Assembly (NCBI RefSeq): GCF_037095755.1
Contig: NZ_JBAWKJ010000001.1
Coordinates: forward strand, 2,235,001 to 2,299,000
Source: Sphingopyxis sp. CCNWLW2
GTDB taxonomy: Bacteria > Pseudomonadota > Alphaproteobacteria > Sphingomonadales > Sphingomonadaceae
DNA length: 64,000 bases
Reading direction: 5' to 3'
The translations under genes and the position numbers were made by a program. Within the stretch, counting starts at the first letter, position 1, and every line of letters starts with the position of its first letter. Below the pieces are notes generated by a model, which did not search any database, was not told where the DNA came from, and saw only the letters and a list, made by a program, of their open reading frames with translations. Positions 1 through 8,156 of the stretch are shown piece by piece.

Positions 1-809
1 CCGACAACATAGGTGCCCGATGCGAGGTTCAGTGTAGGGTTGCTGGCGTTGTTCTTGATTTCGATGCCGGCACAGAATTGCCCAGCGGAATAGCTGCCGC
101 CATTCGTGATCTTCGCCGAGTTGGTGCAGGACCCGGGCGACGGAACATCGGCGTAGGGGTCGGGAACGGGCGTTACGCCGGTGACTTCCTGACCGATCAT
201 GATCTGGCTGGCATTCTGCTTGTCGATGGAGCCTGCCACGAAGGCTGCACCATTGATCGTACTGCCGTTTTTCATCGACATGTTGGCGTTCGAATAAACG
301 GCGCATCCCGGATTGCTGATGCTGTTGTTGTTGTCGATCGAGATGGCCGTGCCGCTGGTTTTCAGCCCGATGATACAGGCGGCGCCGCCCGATGCGGTTC
401 CGGCAACGGCGCGCGCGCGCGCTGTCGGCGCGCTGCCGAGGAAAAGCGCCGCAAGCCCCATCGACTGCGGCTTCTCTATGATGACTTCCCAGAACTCGCC
501 CGACTTCCCGTCAAGGCTGTCGAGCTTGGTCGTCTCTACGGTGACCTCGTCCTGCCCGTCGACGAAACCCACGCTGGCCGCGACGGCTTTGCCTTCGAGG
601 TGTCCGGCATCGTCGTCGTCGGCCTTCGCGGCGATCGCGGCCGAAAAAGCCGCCTGATCCGCGGCGCCCTGCGCTTCGCGTTTCTGCACCGTCCAGAGTC
701 CAACATCGACGGCGAGTGCGCCCATGCCAACCAGAACGGGCATGGCGATCGCGAAAATAGCAGCCGTTGCGCCGCGGCTGTCTCTGGCTAAATTGGTCCT
801 ATTCCGCAC
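1..809 (-). CDS. TadG-like Flp pilus-assembly protein, 3' end off the window
   Basis: The gene starts at a GTG (807-809) preceded by GGGGAG about 7 bases upstream, and stays open to the left edge, giving at least 269 residues. The N-terminus carries the TadE/TadG-like signature: a short basic stretch with RGATAAIFAIA, one hydrophobic segment at about residues 15-36, then a helical QKREAQGAADQAAFSAA region. The rest is Asn/Ser/Thr-rich with two-cysteine patches (GGAACIIG, NPGCAVYS), which fits the extracytoplasmic part of TadG proteins. Family knowledge: these are inner-membrane-anchored pseudopilin-like components of tight-adherence secretion systems. No other tad gene is in the window, so its operon, if any, lies to the left. 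Its role as TadG is an inference from the N-terminal domain. Confidence 0.75.
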   Translation of the reverse strand, partial: MRNRTNLARDSRGATAAIFAIAMPVLVGMGALAVDVGLWTVQKREAQGAADQAAFSAAIAAKADDDDAGHLEGKAVAASVGFVDGQDEVTVETTKLDSLDGKSGEFWEVIIEKPQSMGLAALFLGSAPTARARAVAGTASGGAACIIGLKTSGTAISIDNNNSISNPGCAVYSNANMSMKNGSTINGAAFVAGSIDKQNASQIMIGQEVTGVTPVPDPYADVPSPGSCTNSAKITNGGSYSAGQFCAGIEIKNNASNPTLNLASGTYVV

Positions 810-1702
810 GCGAGATCTCCCCAAAAGAATCACGCTGCAACCCTGAATGAAATTAGATCGTAGTTTATGACTCTTCAATCAATAAAATGACGCAAAGCAG
901 GGTTTTTGACACAAAACGAGACGCTTCGGAGCGTATCCGGAACCGAATGAAAGGTGTCGGCAGTTTTTCCTGGCTTTTGGTAGTCCGCGCCAGATGGGGC
1001 TGCATTTCTGAGGCGCTTACCTTGCGATATTGAGATGTGGATAAGGGGCTAAACAAGTAACTATAATTTTATTATAAAACAGAGAATTGCTTCATAGACT
1101 GGGTGTTTTTTCGTTCCGCCCAGCGATCTGAAAATGTCAAAGAGCTATGATCGCGCTTGCGTATTCAAATGCACTAACGCTTCATCCCGTCTTTACCTTA
1201 TTCCGATATGTGCTCACTGCTCTCCCGCGATCCGGAGGGTATCCCCGCCCCGTCGAGCCACGCGCTCGACGGGGCATCTTATTCCTTATGTGGCGATGTG
1301 GCCTCGCATCGAGCCATGTTTGTGAAATGGGAATTTCAAAACCGCATCCGACCGGTCTCTCGCGTCCTGAACCCTATTTCCAGAGATGTTCGGCAGTTTT
1401 TGCCGAAACGACGAGAAATGCGGCCTATCGGTGTTCGGTAGTGAGCAACTGTTATCGTCGGCACGACCGCGAAGGTCAGTTTTTCACAATTTGCGCCGGA
1501 AAGCAGACAGTCCGCTAACGGCCAGAGGAGGCCACTGACCGCAGTCGTCATGCGCGAGACCAAAATGTCACAGGTCCACTCTATGGAGTCGGCAGCTGGA
1601 GTAGGCTGTGTGGCCAAGCGCGGCAGAAAGCGGAAAGACGTCAAGCGACTTCGGGGCGTAGATGCGTTTCGAGAGTTTGAGCCGCGGATGTTTTGAGCAA
1701 AA
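810..1702. other. gene-poor stretch
   Basis: No convincing coding region on either strand. The part next to the pilus gene (about 860-1090) is visibly AT-richer than the rest of the window and probably holds the pilus gene promoter. A strong hairpin sits at 1247-1275. Only short ORFs with no recognisable features occur. The stretch ends in the conjugative-element debris. Confidence 0.6.
1247..1275. repeat. perfect 11-bp inverted repeat (hairpin)
   Basis: GCCCCGTCGAG (1247-1257) and CTCGACGGGGC (1265-1275) are exact reverse complements around a 7-base loop. There is no T-run on either side, so a simple intrinsic terminator is not clear. It lies in an otherwise gene-less stretch beside mobile-element debris. 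Confidence 0.6.
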
Positions 1703-1849
1703 TTGGTCGAAGAGACCAAGGCGTTCTGGGAACCCTATTATGGTCGGTCGCTGTCCGATTGCGAGGCACGTGATCTGCTCGCAAATGCGTGCAACGTTTA
1801 TCTTCTGCTCATTGCCGCGAACAAGCGTTCGGACAAGGATTCAGATTAA
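1703..1849 (+). CDS. small conserved mobile-element ORF (truncated remnant?)
   Basis: A 48-residue frame from TTG 1703 to TAA 1847-1849. It reads VEETKAFWEPYYGRSLSDCE followed by ARDLLANACNVYLLL. This resembles the small ETKAFWEP-x-YGRPL-x-DAREI protein common beside replication or resolvase genes on proteobacterial plasmids and conjugative elements; that recognition is from memory. The frame has a stop just before the TTG and no Shine-Dalgarno sequence, so it is likely a 5'-truncated relic and probably not expressed. It supports the view that 1.7-4.7 kb is eroded mobile DNA. No function is known to me. Confidence 0.35.
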   Translation: MVEETKAFWEPYYGRSLSDCEARDLLANACNVYLLLIAANKRSDKDSD

Positions 1850-2105
1850 CCCACGCTACGGTCTACCTGGATCCACGGTTGATAGCGGGCTCCGCCAGTA
1901 ATCATTTATTACAAGATTCCGCATTCCAGCTTGCGGCTGGAGGCAATATTATTTCACGAAGTTCCGCAACACCCTGCTGGGATTCGAACTTTTTTCGAAA
2001 AAAATCGCAAAGTAGTTTCAGACGTTTACGGGCATATCGTCCGACCGCCCCCTCCGTGGAGGAAATTCGAACTTCGCCATTAAATCCCTGAAATATCAGG
2101 GAAAA

Positions 2106-2419
2106 ATGGATAAATTAAGAGATGCTGGCTCCCCGGCGACGGTGGTGATGAGTACCTGTGGTCGGAAGACCTTGAAAAACCACAAAAACATGGGCGTACT
2201 CCAGCGAAAGTTGTTTCTAAGCCACTTCCGGTATCGCTCCGAGACCGGGCGATTGCGTTGGTGACTGAGCATGGCACGGTCCGAACCAGCGACTTCGAAG
2301 CCATCGGCGTTCCGCGTCAATACCCACCCATGATGTGCCGCGAAGGGAGCCTCGAGAAGGTCGGATACGGTCGCTATCGGTTGGCGTCCTCCGAGGTAGC
2401 AAAGCGTACGAGCGAGTAG
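2106..2419 (+). pseudogene. AbiEi-like winged-helix protein, frameshifted
   Basis: An ATG at 2106 follows AGGGAAAA and opens with MDKLRDAGSP. A second frame, open from 2114 to TAG 2417-2419, continues with GDGGDEYLWSEDLEKPQKHG and then RAIALVTEHGTVRTSDFEAI and GYGRYRLA. The last part matches the N-terminal winged-helix module of AbiEi-type antitoxins (ALAxVxxHGxVxTxxLxAxGV...GxYRLA). The second frame has no ATG start before the domain, and one missing base near 2125-2140 would join the two frames. The C-terminal effector part of a full AbiEi is also absent. I infer a decayed antitoxin or regulator gene from a mobile element. A perfect 6-bp hairpin (CCCTGA/TCAGGG) lies just upstream at 2086-2101. 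Confidence 0.45.
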
Positions 2420-2663
2420 TGATGCGGAGTCGTTACGGTTTATTGCATCGCACGAAAGTTCGCCGTTCGCCTTCGTGGGGGTAAGCGCGCGCACTTGGCT
2501 CCTCAAGCCCGGTGCCATTCCCCGGTCGCCTTTCTGCGCGTCGCGCTCACCTTCGCCGTCAACCCCTGCGGGGTTCGCCCTCGCTTCGCTCGGTGACGGC
2601 AGTTCGCGGACGCTCCTTGTGGCGCCATCGGGGATGGTCCCCGAGCACTTCAGGAGACAGAAC

Positions 2664-3257
2664 ATGCCGACTATCGCAACCCTCACCGTCAAGGCCGACG
2701 GCAGCCTCGAAGGCACCCTCGCCACGCTCAACGTCACCGCGCCGATCACCATTGTCGCCAACGGCCGCAAGTCGAAGGACAGCGAGCCCGTCATCAACAC
2801 CGACCGTCGCACCTATCATGTCGAACTGCGCGCGACCGCAGCCGCCTACATGGCCTCGGTCTCCTGGACCTATCCCGCCGACGAACTCATCGCCCTGCAG
2901 GCGGCCGAGGCCGAGGCGGCGCGCTTGGCCCCGGTCGCCGGGGCCATCGACCTCGCGGCGCTCAACTTCCGCTACCGGATAACGGGGGACAAGGTTGACT
3001 GGCGCCCGGTGCGCGCCTTCGACGACTCGCGCCAGCTCTTTATCGAATTCGGCGAGGCTATCGCTGCAGGCGAGATGCCGCCGCTCTTCGTCACGGGCGG
3101 CGACGGCGAAGTGGAACTGGTCAACTACCGGGTAAAGGGCCGCTATATGATCGTCGACCGCCTCTTCGAGCGCGGCGAGCTCCGGCTGGGCGCCGGCAAG
3201 CAGGCCCGCATGGTCCGGATCGAGCGCGATGTGCCGCGCCGCCGGGGGCGGTCATGA
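2664..3257 (+). CDS. chimera: DUF736 N-terminus fused to TrbG (VirB9-like) C-terminus
   Basis: The frame encodes 197 residues from ATG 2664, preceded by AGGAGA at 2652-2657. Residues 1 to about 43 look like the start of a DUF736 protein (MPTIATLTVKADGSLEGTL ... GRKSKDSEP). From about residue 45 (near base 2793) the sequence becomes TrbG/VirB9 from its middle onward: NTDRRTYHVELRATAAAYMA, IDLAALNFRYRI, FDDSRQLFIEF, GEMPPLFV, ELVNYRVKGRYMIVDRLF. A normal TrbG is about 300 residues and has a signal peptide; here that half is gone. An in-frame deletion joining two genes of one conjugative element explains this. The product lacks export and is unlikely to work in the mating channel. Its stop overlaps the trbI start as ATGA, the usual trbG-trbI arrangement. 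Confidence 0.8.
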   Translation: MPTIATLTVKADGSLEGTLATLNVTAPITIVANGRKSKDSEPVINTDRRTYHVELRATAAAYMASVSWTYPADELIALQAAEAEAARLAPVAGAIDLAALNFRYRITGDKVDWRPVRAFDDSRQLFIEFGEAIAAGEMPPLFVTGGDGEVELVNYRVKGRYMIVDRLFERGELRLGAGKQARMVRIERDVPRRRGRS

Positions 3258-4480
3258 ACGAGCGGGAGGCGGACGCGGCGCCGGGCACCGCGGCGGCGGG
3301 AGAGGAGGCGGCAACGGCGCAGCGGCTGGACCCGGACGCGTTTCGGCTGCGCGGCGACCCGCCGCGCGTTATGCGCTTGTCGCGCAAGGCACTGGCGATC
3401 GCTGGGGCTGCGGCCGCGACGGCGATCGGCGGCGCCCTGCTATGGGCGCTCCAGCCTGCGGTGCCCAAGGCGCCCCGGAATCTCTACGCGGCCGAGCGGG
3501 CGAACCGTCCCGACGCGGTGACCGACGCGGCCGCCGACTATGGAACGGTGCCCAAGCTCGGTCCCCCGCTTCCTGGCGATCTCGGGCGGCCGATCGTGTC
3601 TGCGCAGCGCGATGGCGACATCGTTCCGGTTCCCCCCATGGGGACAGCACCGGCCGATACCCGCTCGCCCGCCGATACGGCGCGCGAACGCGCGCGGCAG
3701 GAACGCGGGGGCGCGCGGGCCAGCCGGCTTTTTCTCGGGGAAGGGGCACCGCGTGCGTCGGCGGCAGATATGGGGCGCGGAATGGTCGAGGCGCCCGCCT
3801 TGTCCGCCGCCGACGGCGGCGTGCAATCGGCGACGGCGTCGCGGCGCACCTTTCCCGAGGGAGGCCCCGGCAGGCCCGTCGAAAGCGCGGAGCGGGTTCG
3901 CGCGCCGAGTTCACCGAACATCCTTCAAGCCGGAAGCGTGATACCTGCGGCGCTGATCACGGGTATAAGGTCTGACCTGCCCGGGCAGGTGACTGCGCAG
4001 GTCACGCAAAATGTCTATGACAGTCCGACCGGCCGCTTCCTGCTCATCCCGCAAGGCGCGCGCCTCGTCGGCGAATATGAGAGCGAGGTCGCAGCTGGCC
4101 AGAGCCGCGTTCTGCTCGCCTGGGATCGTCTCCTTCTCCCCGGCGGCCGATCGATCGGGCTCGATCGGCAACCCGGTGCCGACGCCTCGGGAATGGCCGG
4201 GCTGGAAGATCGTGTTGACAATCATTGGGGCCGAATGCTGCGCGCGGCCTTTGTCTCCACGCTACTTGGCGTTGGCGACGAACTCGCCGGCGGCGGCGAC
4301 AGCGCGTTGCTTCGGGCATTGCGCTACGGCGCGCAGGATACGGCCGGACAGGCTGGCCGCCGTGTTGTCGAACGCGAACTTGGCGTGCCGCCGACGCTGA
4401 CCATCCGACCGGGCGCTGTGCTTCGCGTCGTCGTGACCCGCGACCTCGTTCTGGAGCCGATCACAGGAGATCGGTCGTGA
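3254..4480 (+). CDS. trbI: conjugal transfer protein TrbI (VirB10 family)
   Basis: A 408-residue protein, normal for TrbI. It has a cytoplasmic N-terminus, one membrane segment at about residues 47-65 (ALAIAGAAAATAIGGALLWAL region), a Pro/Ala/Arg-rich periplasmic linker to about residue 220, and the VirB10 beta-barrel domain after it (ILQAGSVIPAALITGIRSDL, VYDSPTGRFLLIPQGARLVG, RVLLAWDRLLLPGG, IRPGAVLRVVVTRDL). In mating channels TrbI/VirB10 spans both membranes and gates the outer-membrane pore. It overlaps the chimeric upstream gene by 4 bases and the DUF2274 gene downstream. The rest of the trb operon is missing, so this intact gene is probably a non-functional relic. Confidence 0.92.
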   Translation: MNEREADAAPGTAAAGEEAATAQRLDPDAFRLRGDPPRVMRLSRKALAIAGAAAATAIGGALLWALQPAVPKAPRNLYAAERANRPDAVTDAAADYGTVPKLGPPLPGDLGRPIVSAQRDGDIVPVPPMGTAPADTRSPADTARERARQERGGARASRLFLGEGAPRASAADMGRGMVEAPALSAADGGVQSATASRRTFPEGGPGRPVESAERVRAPSSPNILQAGSVIPAALITGIRSDLPGQVTAQVTQNVYDSPTGRFLLIPQGARLVGEYESEVAAGQSRVLLAWDRLLLPGGRSIGLDRQPGADASGMAGLEDRVDNHWGRMLRAAFVSTLLGVGDELAGGGDSALLRALRYGAQDTAGQAGRRVVERELGVPPTLTIRPGAVLRVVVTRDLVLEPITGDRS

Positions 4481-4701
4481 GCCGGCTTCGGCTTGGCGCC
4501 ATCGCAGACAACAAGCCTGTCAAAATGACGATCGAGATGTCCGGCTCATTGGTTCGCGACCTCGCCGACTATGCGGATGTCCATGCTCGCCTGACCGGAA
4601 TGGCGTCGCCGATATCGCCGGAGAAGCTGATCCCCGCCATGATCGAGCGATTCATCGCAAGCGACCGCGAGTTCAGCAGGCAACGCCGGAACGGTCGCTG
4701 A
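4477..4701 (+). CDS. DUF2274 family protein
   Basis: A 74-residue protein starting at GTG 4477, overlapping the trbI stop by four bases. The sequence SRLRLGAIADNKPVKMTIEM ... LIPAMIERFIASDREF matches the DUF2274 proteins that follow trbI in conjugative elements of the Tn4371 type; this is family knowledge from gene order. It looks like a small helical, ribbon-helix-helix-sized protein. Its function is unknown. It marks the right end of the conjugative remnant, since the next gene, on the opposite strand, is metabolic. Confidence 0.8.
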   Translation: MSRLRLGAIADNKPVKMTIEMSGSLVRDLADYADVHARLTGMASPISPEKLIPAMIERFIASDREFSRQRRNGR

Positions 4702-4737
4702 CACCGGGGCGTGAAACCCCGTCCGGTGCGGTCGATC

Positions 4738-6387
4738 TCAATCTGCCGGGGCCGCGTTCGCGACTTCCTGGGCGCGCAGCACGAACCGTTGAACTTTTCC
4801 GCTGGGCGTCTTGGGCAGCGAATCGACAAACTCGATCTCGCGAGGATAGGCATGCGCCGACAGCTTGGCCTTAACATGAAGCCGCAACGCCTCCGCCAAA
4901 GCCTCGTCCGGCTGATATGCGGGCTTCAGTACGACGAACGCCTTGATGATTTCGGTCCGCTCGGGGTCGGGCTTTCCGATCACTGCCGACTCGAACACCG
5001 CCTCATGCTCGATCAGCGCACTTTCTACGTCGAACGGTCCCACGCGATACCCTGACGTGGTGATCACATCGTCGGCGCGTCCGACGAAGGAGATGCTTGC
5101 ATCGTCGTTCAGTTCGACAGTGTCCCCGCTCAGATAGTAGCCGCCTTGAAAGGCGGCCGTCTTTGCCTCGCGATAGCCGCCGAACCAGAAGAGCGGCGAG
5201 CGGGCAATATCCAGCGCCAGGATACCGGGCTGTCCCGCGCCCAGTTCCTCGCCCTCGGGCGACAGCACCACCACCCGGTGGCCGGGCGAGGCGACCCCCG
5301 CCGAGCCGATCCGGACGGGATGCTTCAATGCATGATGATTGCACAGCACCATGCCAAGCTCGGTCTGGCCATAATGGTCGTAGATCGGCGCGTTGAGATG
5401 CCGTTCGAACCAGCGGATGATTTCGGGGTTGAGCGGTTCGCCCGCGCTGCTGACGACGCGCAGCCGATCCCGTATCCGCGCGACCTGTTCCGTCCCTTCG
5501 CCCATGAGCAGCCGATATGCGGTGGGCGAGCCGGCAAGGTTCGTGATGCCATATTCGACGATCGTGTCATAAGCGGAGTCGACGCTGAACGCGCCCTCGT
5601 GGAAGATGGTGGTCGCTCCGATCGCCAGGGGACCGGTGACCGCATAATAGAGCCCATAGGCCCAGCCCGGATCGGCCAGATTCCAGAAGCGGTCGTCGGG
5701 CCGCAAATCGACCGCATCGCGCATGTAATTCGCAAAGGCGGCGATCGCCTTTATCGGGACGAACAGCGACTTGGGCAGACCGGTCGTGCCGGAGGTGAAC
5801 ATGATCAGGAAAGGGTCGTCGAGGGTGCAGGCGACTGGCTCGAGGCAGTCATCCTGGGCTTCGACCAGCGACCAGAAGTCATGATCGTCCGGGCTCGCCG
5901 ACGCCACGGTGACGATCGCCACATCCACTGCGGCCTCTGACAGCTTCGGCCGATTTGTCATATCGGTGACAATCAGGCGGGTACTTGCCGCCAATATGCG
6001 ATGCTCGATGGCTTTCGGGCCGAATGCGGTGAACAGCGGCTGATATACTGCTCCGAGCCGCCATGTCGCGAGGATGGTGATGAGCAGCTCGGGGGTTCGT
6101 GGCAGCAGTCCGGCGATGCAATCGCCCTTGCCAACACCGAGGTGGGCAAGCGCGCCCGCAAGCTGCGCCGAACGCTGCTTCAGTTCGGCAAATGTCCAGT
6201 CGCGCGTCTCGCCGGCCGGCGAGCGGTGTCGCAGCCCCACCTTATCATACTGTCCGGCATGCCGGTCGCAGCAGATCTCTGCGGCATTTGCGTGGCCCGC
6301 AGCATCCATCGCCAGGATCTGGAGCGTCGCGACCGGGTCGAATTCGATCATCGCCTTCTCGTAGCTGATCGGCCGACCGGCCGACAT
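4738..6387 (-). CDS. AMP-forming acyl-CoA synthetase (acetyl/medium-chain type)
   Basis: A 549-residue ANL-superfamily enzyme that activates a carboxylic acid to its CoA thioester via an acyl-adenylate. Visible motifs: the phosphate loop FTSGTTGLPKS, the A5 motif YDHYGQTELG, the hinge region SGDTVELNDDASISFVGRAD followed by DVITTSGYRVGP, and the C-terminal catalytic Lys in PKTPSGKVQR. WNLADPGWAYGLYY resembles the acetyl-CoA/medium-chain branch (AcsA, ACSM). Start: ATG 6387 was chosen; the frame extends to a TTG at 6459 and a GTG at 6411, neither with a good ribosome site. It is divergent from a LysR gene about 540 bp away, which may control it. Substrate unknown; short or branched organic acids are likely. 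Confidence 0.85.
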   Translation of the reverse strand: MSAGRPISYEKAMIEFDPVATLQILAMDAAGHANAAEICCDRHAGQYDKVGLRHRSPAGETRDWTFAELKQRSAQLAGALAHLGVGKGDCIAGLLPRTPELLITILATWRLGAVYQPLFTAFGPKAIEHRILAASTRLIVTDMTNRPKLSEAAVDVAIVTVASASPDDHDFWSLVEAQDDCLEPVACTLDDPFLIMFTSGTTGLPKSLFVPIKAIAAFANYMRDAVDLRPDDRFWNLADPGWAYGLYYAVTGPLAIGATTIFHEGAFSVDSAYDTIVEYGITNLAGSPTAYRLLMGEGTEQVARIRDRLRVVSSAGEPLNPEIIRWFERHLNAPIYDHYGQTELGMVLCNHHALKHPVRIGSAGVASPGHRVVVLSPEGEELGAGQPGILALDIARSPLFWFGGYREAKTAAFQGGYYLSGDTVELNDDASISFVGRADDVITTSGYRVGPFDVESALIEHEAVFESAVIGKPDPERTEIIKAFVVLKPAYQPDEALAEALRLHVKAKLSAHAYPREIEFVDSLPKTPSGKVQRFVLRAQEVANAAPAD

Positions 6388-6927
6388 ATCCGTTACGGGC
6401 CGGCTCACGCGTGCTGCCCTTCGCTGCCCGGTCCGCGGGCTGGCGGAACCCAATGGCAAAGCGTCCCGGCGGCTCCGGTCATTCGTGTCCGATTAGCGCT
6501 GCGGGCGAACCCGGCGGCGACATCCAGCGTATAGCGATGCACAAACTCTCCCTTCAATTTCGTCTCGCGCGCGGCGATCGAATCTATCCGACCATGACCG
6601 CCGGGGCAGCTTGTGTCTAAGCCGAAATCGCGCTCGATTTAGTCGATATCCGACTTAGTTGCGATCAGTGCCGCCGGCTGGCCGCTCCGTTCCCTGAAAG
6701 CTCAGCGCGCGCTTACAGTCAGCTGTGATTGTTCAATGGTCATGGGCGGATCCTGGTGCTAGAAGAGCGAGGTCCCGGACGGCGCCGAACCGACCTGCAC
6801 CGGCGAGGAGTGTCTGACCAGATTATGAGGAAAGATAACATGCGGCGTATCGCCGGCAAACTTCTGCCGGGCATGGGCTATCTGACCCTCGGGCGGGCCG
6901 GGGGCGCTTGGAAGCAGGGCCCTGCGC
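6388..6927. other. divergent intergenic region, acyl-CoA synthetase / LysR
   Basis: No gene seen. It holds the upstream regions of the divergent acyl-CoA synthetase and LysR genes, and an interrupted palindrome at 6639-6657. Confidence 0.6.
6639..6657. promoter_or_regulatory. interrupted palindrome, possible LysR box
   Basis: TTAGTCGATATCCGACTTA: AGTCG and CGACT are inverted repeats around ATATC, roughly midway between the LysR gene and its divergent neighbour. LysR regulators usually bind such interrupted dyads between divergent genes. It resembles, but does not match, the 7-4-7 operator found elsewhere in the window. Confidence 0.35.
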
Positions 6928-7818
6928 GTGCGAATTGATCCCAAGCTCGTCACCGAGTTCGCGGCGATCGCGGAAGAAGGGTCGTTCACGCGGGCCGCGC
7001 AGCGGCTGCGCGTCAATCAGCCATGGTTGTCGACCCGCCTCCAGAAGCTCGAACAGCAGCTTGGCTTTCGGCTCTTCGACCGCACAACGAGACGCCTTGC
7101 GCTGACCGATCGCGGCGCGCAGCTCTTTCACGCCGCCAGCGCTGCAGCGAAAGCATTCGAAAATGTCGACCAGCTCGCGACGCAACTCAGCCGGAGCAAT
7201 CAGGGCATATTGAGGATCGGCGCCGCGCCCTACACGAAGATCATCCGGCAGCGGGGCAAACTGATCCACGATTTTGCTCTCGCCTATCCGAATGTTCATC
7301 TGGAACTGGAAACCGGCTGGTCGCTGGCCTTGCTGGGCCGGCTGGACGCGGGCGAACTCGATCTGACCTTCATGGTCGGCGAGGTCGATGAGGCCCGCTA
7401 TGAAGGCCTCGAACTCAGGCGGTTCGGCGTTTCGGTCACGCTGTCGCGCGAGCATCGGCTGGCCGGCTCGGATGTGCTACCCGCAGCGGCCCTGGTGGAC
7501 TATCCGGTGCATGTTTTTACCCGAAGCTTGAACCCACCGTTGTGGGATGCACTCCATGCGCCGCTCCTTGAGGCAGGCTGCCGCCTCGTCGAAATTCCCG
7601 AGATGGCGGAGGGCGCCCCCAGCCGCATGGATGCCCCGACCGAAGCGGCGGCCTTTTTCGATTTTGGCGAGGACGAAATCGGCGCCGTCGAAGTGGTGCG
7701 GGTCCCGATCGCCGCGCCCGCGACGCTCCCCTTCCAACTGCTCCGTCGCCGCGGGGCGGCGGGTTACGCACAGCAGAAATTCTGGGAGCTCGCGCTGAAG
7801 CTTGTCGAAAGACGATGA
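6928..7818 (+). CDS. LysR-family transcriptional regulator
   Basis: A 296-residue protein with the LysR N-terminal helix-turn-helix: LVTEFAAIAEEGSFTRAAQR, then LRVNQPWLSTRLQKLEQQLG and FRLFDRTTRRLALTDRG (residues about 5-65), followed by a periplasmic-binding-like effector domain (residues about 90-290). Start is GTG 6928; no in-frame ATG lies close upstream. It is divergent from the acyl-CoA synthetase and precedes a TonB receptor on the same strand. It is the only transcription factor recognised in the window. It probably controls its divergent neighbour. It is not an obvious binder of the shared 7-4-7 operator, because that repeat is far more widespread and lacks the usual T-N11-A form. 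Confidence 0.9.
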   Translation: MRIDPKLVTEFAAIAEEGSFTRAAQRLRVNQPWLSTRLQKLEQQLGFRLFDRTTRRLALTDRGAQLFHAASAAAKAFENVDQLATQLSRSNQGILRIGAAPYTKIIRQRGKLIHDFALAYPNVHLELETGWSLALLGRLDAGELDLTFMVGEVDEARYEGLELRRFGVSVTLSREHRLAGSDVLPAAALVDYPVHVFTRSLNPPLWDALHAPLLEAGCRLVEIPEMAEGAPSRMDAPTEAAAFFDFGEDEIGAVEVVRVPIAAPATLPFQLLRRRGAAGYAQQKFWELALKLVERR

Positions 7819-8156
7819 CGGGCAGGGCGCCGCGACGGGCGAACCAGGGCCACACCGGAGGCTTCGGTATACTCTGATTTATCCGAATTTGCAATCAATC
7901 GTGACTGCATTGGGATTAGACTTCCCCAAGCGGTAGCCGCAGAACCACGCCTGAAGACCGGGCGCTAAAGCGGCGGATAACGGTCGATTTGGAGGAGATG
8001 GATTGCGCGATCCGTATCGGCGGCCGCGCGTAAAGGCTTGCGCCGTGGGGCGCGGCGCGCGCTCGGTCGCGTAGCAAATTCATCTAAAAACACAGCGTCG
8101 GATGGCTCGAACGTCGAGCCGTGATGTGCGCGAAAAACGACATGGGGAGGATAGAT
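7819..8156. other. upstream region of the first TonB receptor
   Basis: No gene. It contains one copy of the shared operator at 7891-7908, 248 bp before the receptor start. Confidence 0.6.
7891..7908. promoter_or_regulatory. shared operator site 1
   Basis: GCAATCA-ATCG-TGACTGC, an inverted repeat with one mismatch. It lies 248 bp before the TonB receptor at 8157. Confidence 0.55.

Noticed and set aside
1978..1990. tRNA T-loop-like sequence (GTTCGAATCCC on the minus strand)
   Set aside because: The matching T-stem and acceptor stem are absent and no CCA-like end follows. It could be a trace of an attachment site, but nothing supports it further.
2096..2812. 238-codon minus-strand frame across the AbiEi-like fragment and chimera
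   Set aside because: It crosses two plus-strand regions with recognisable protein signatures and shows none of its own.
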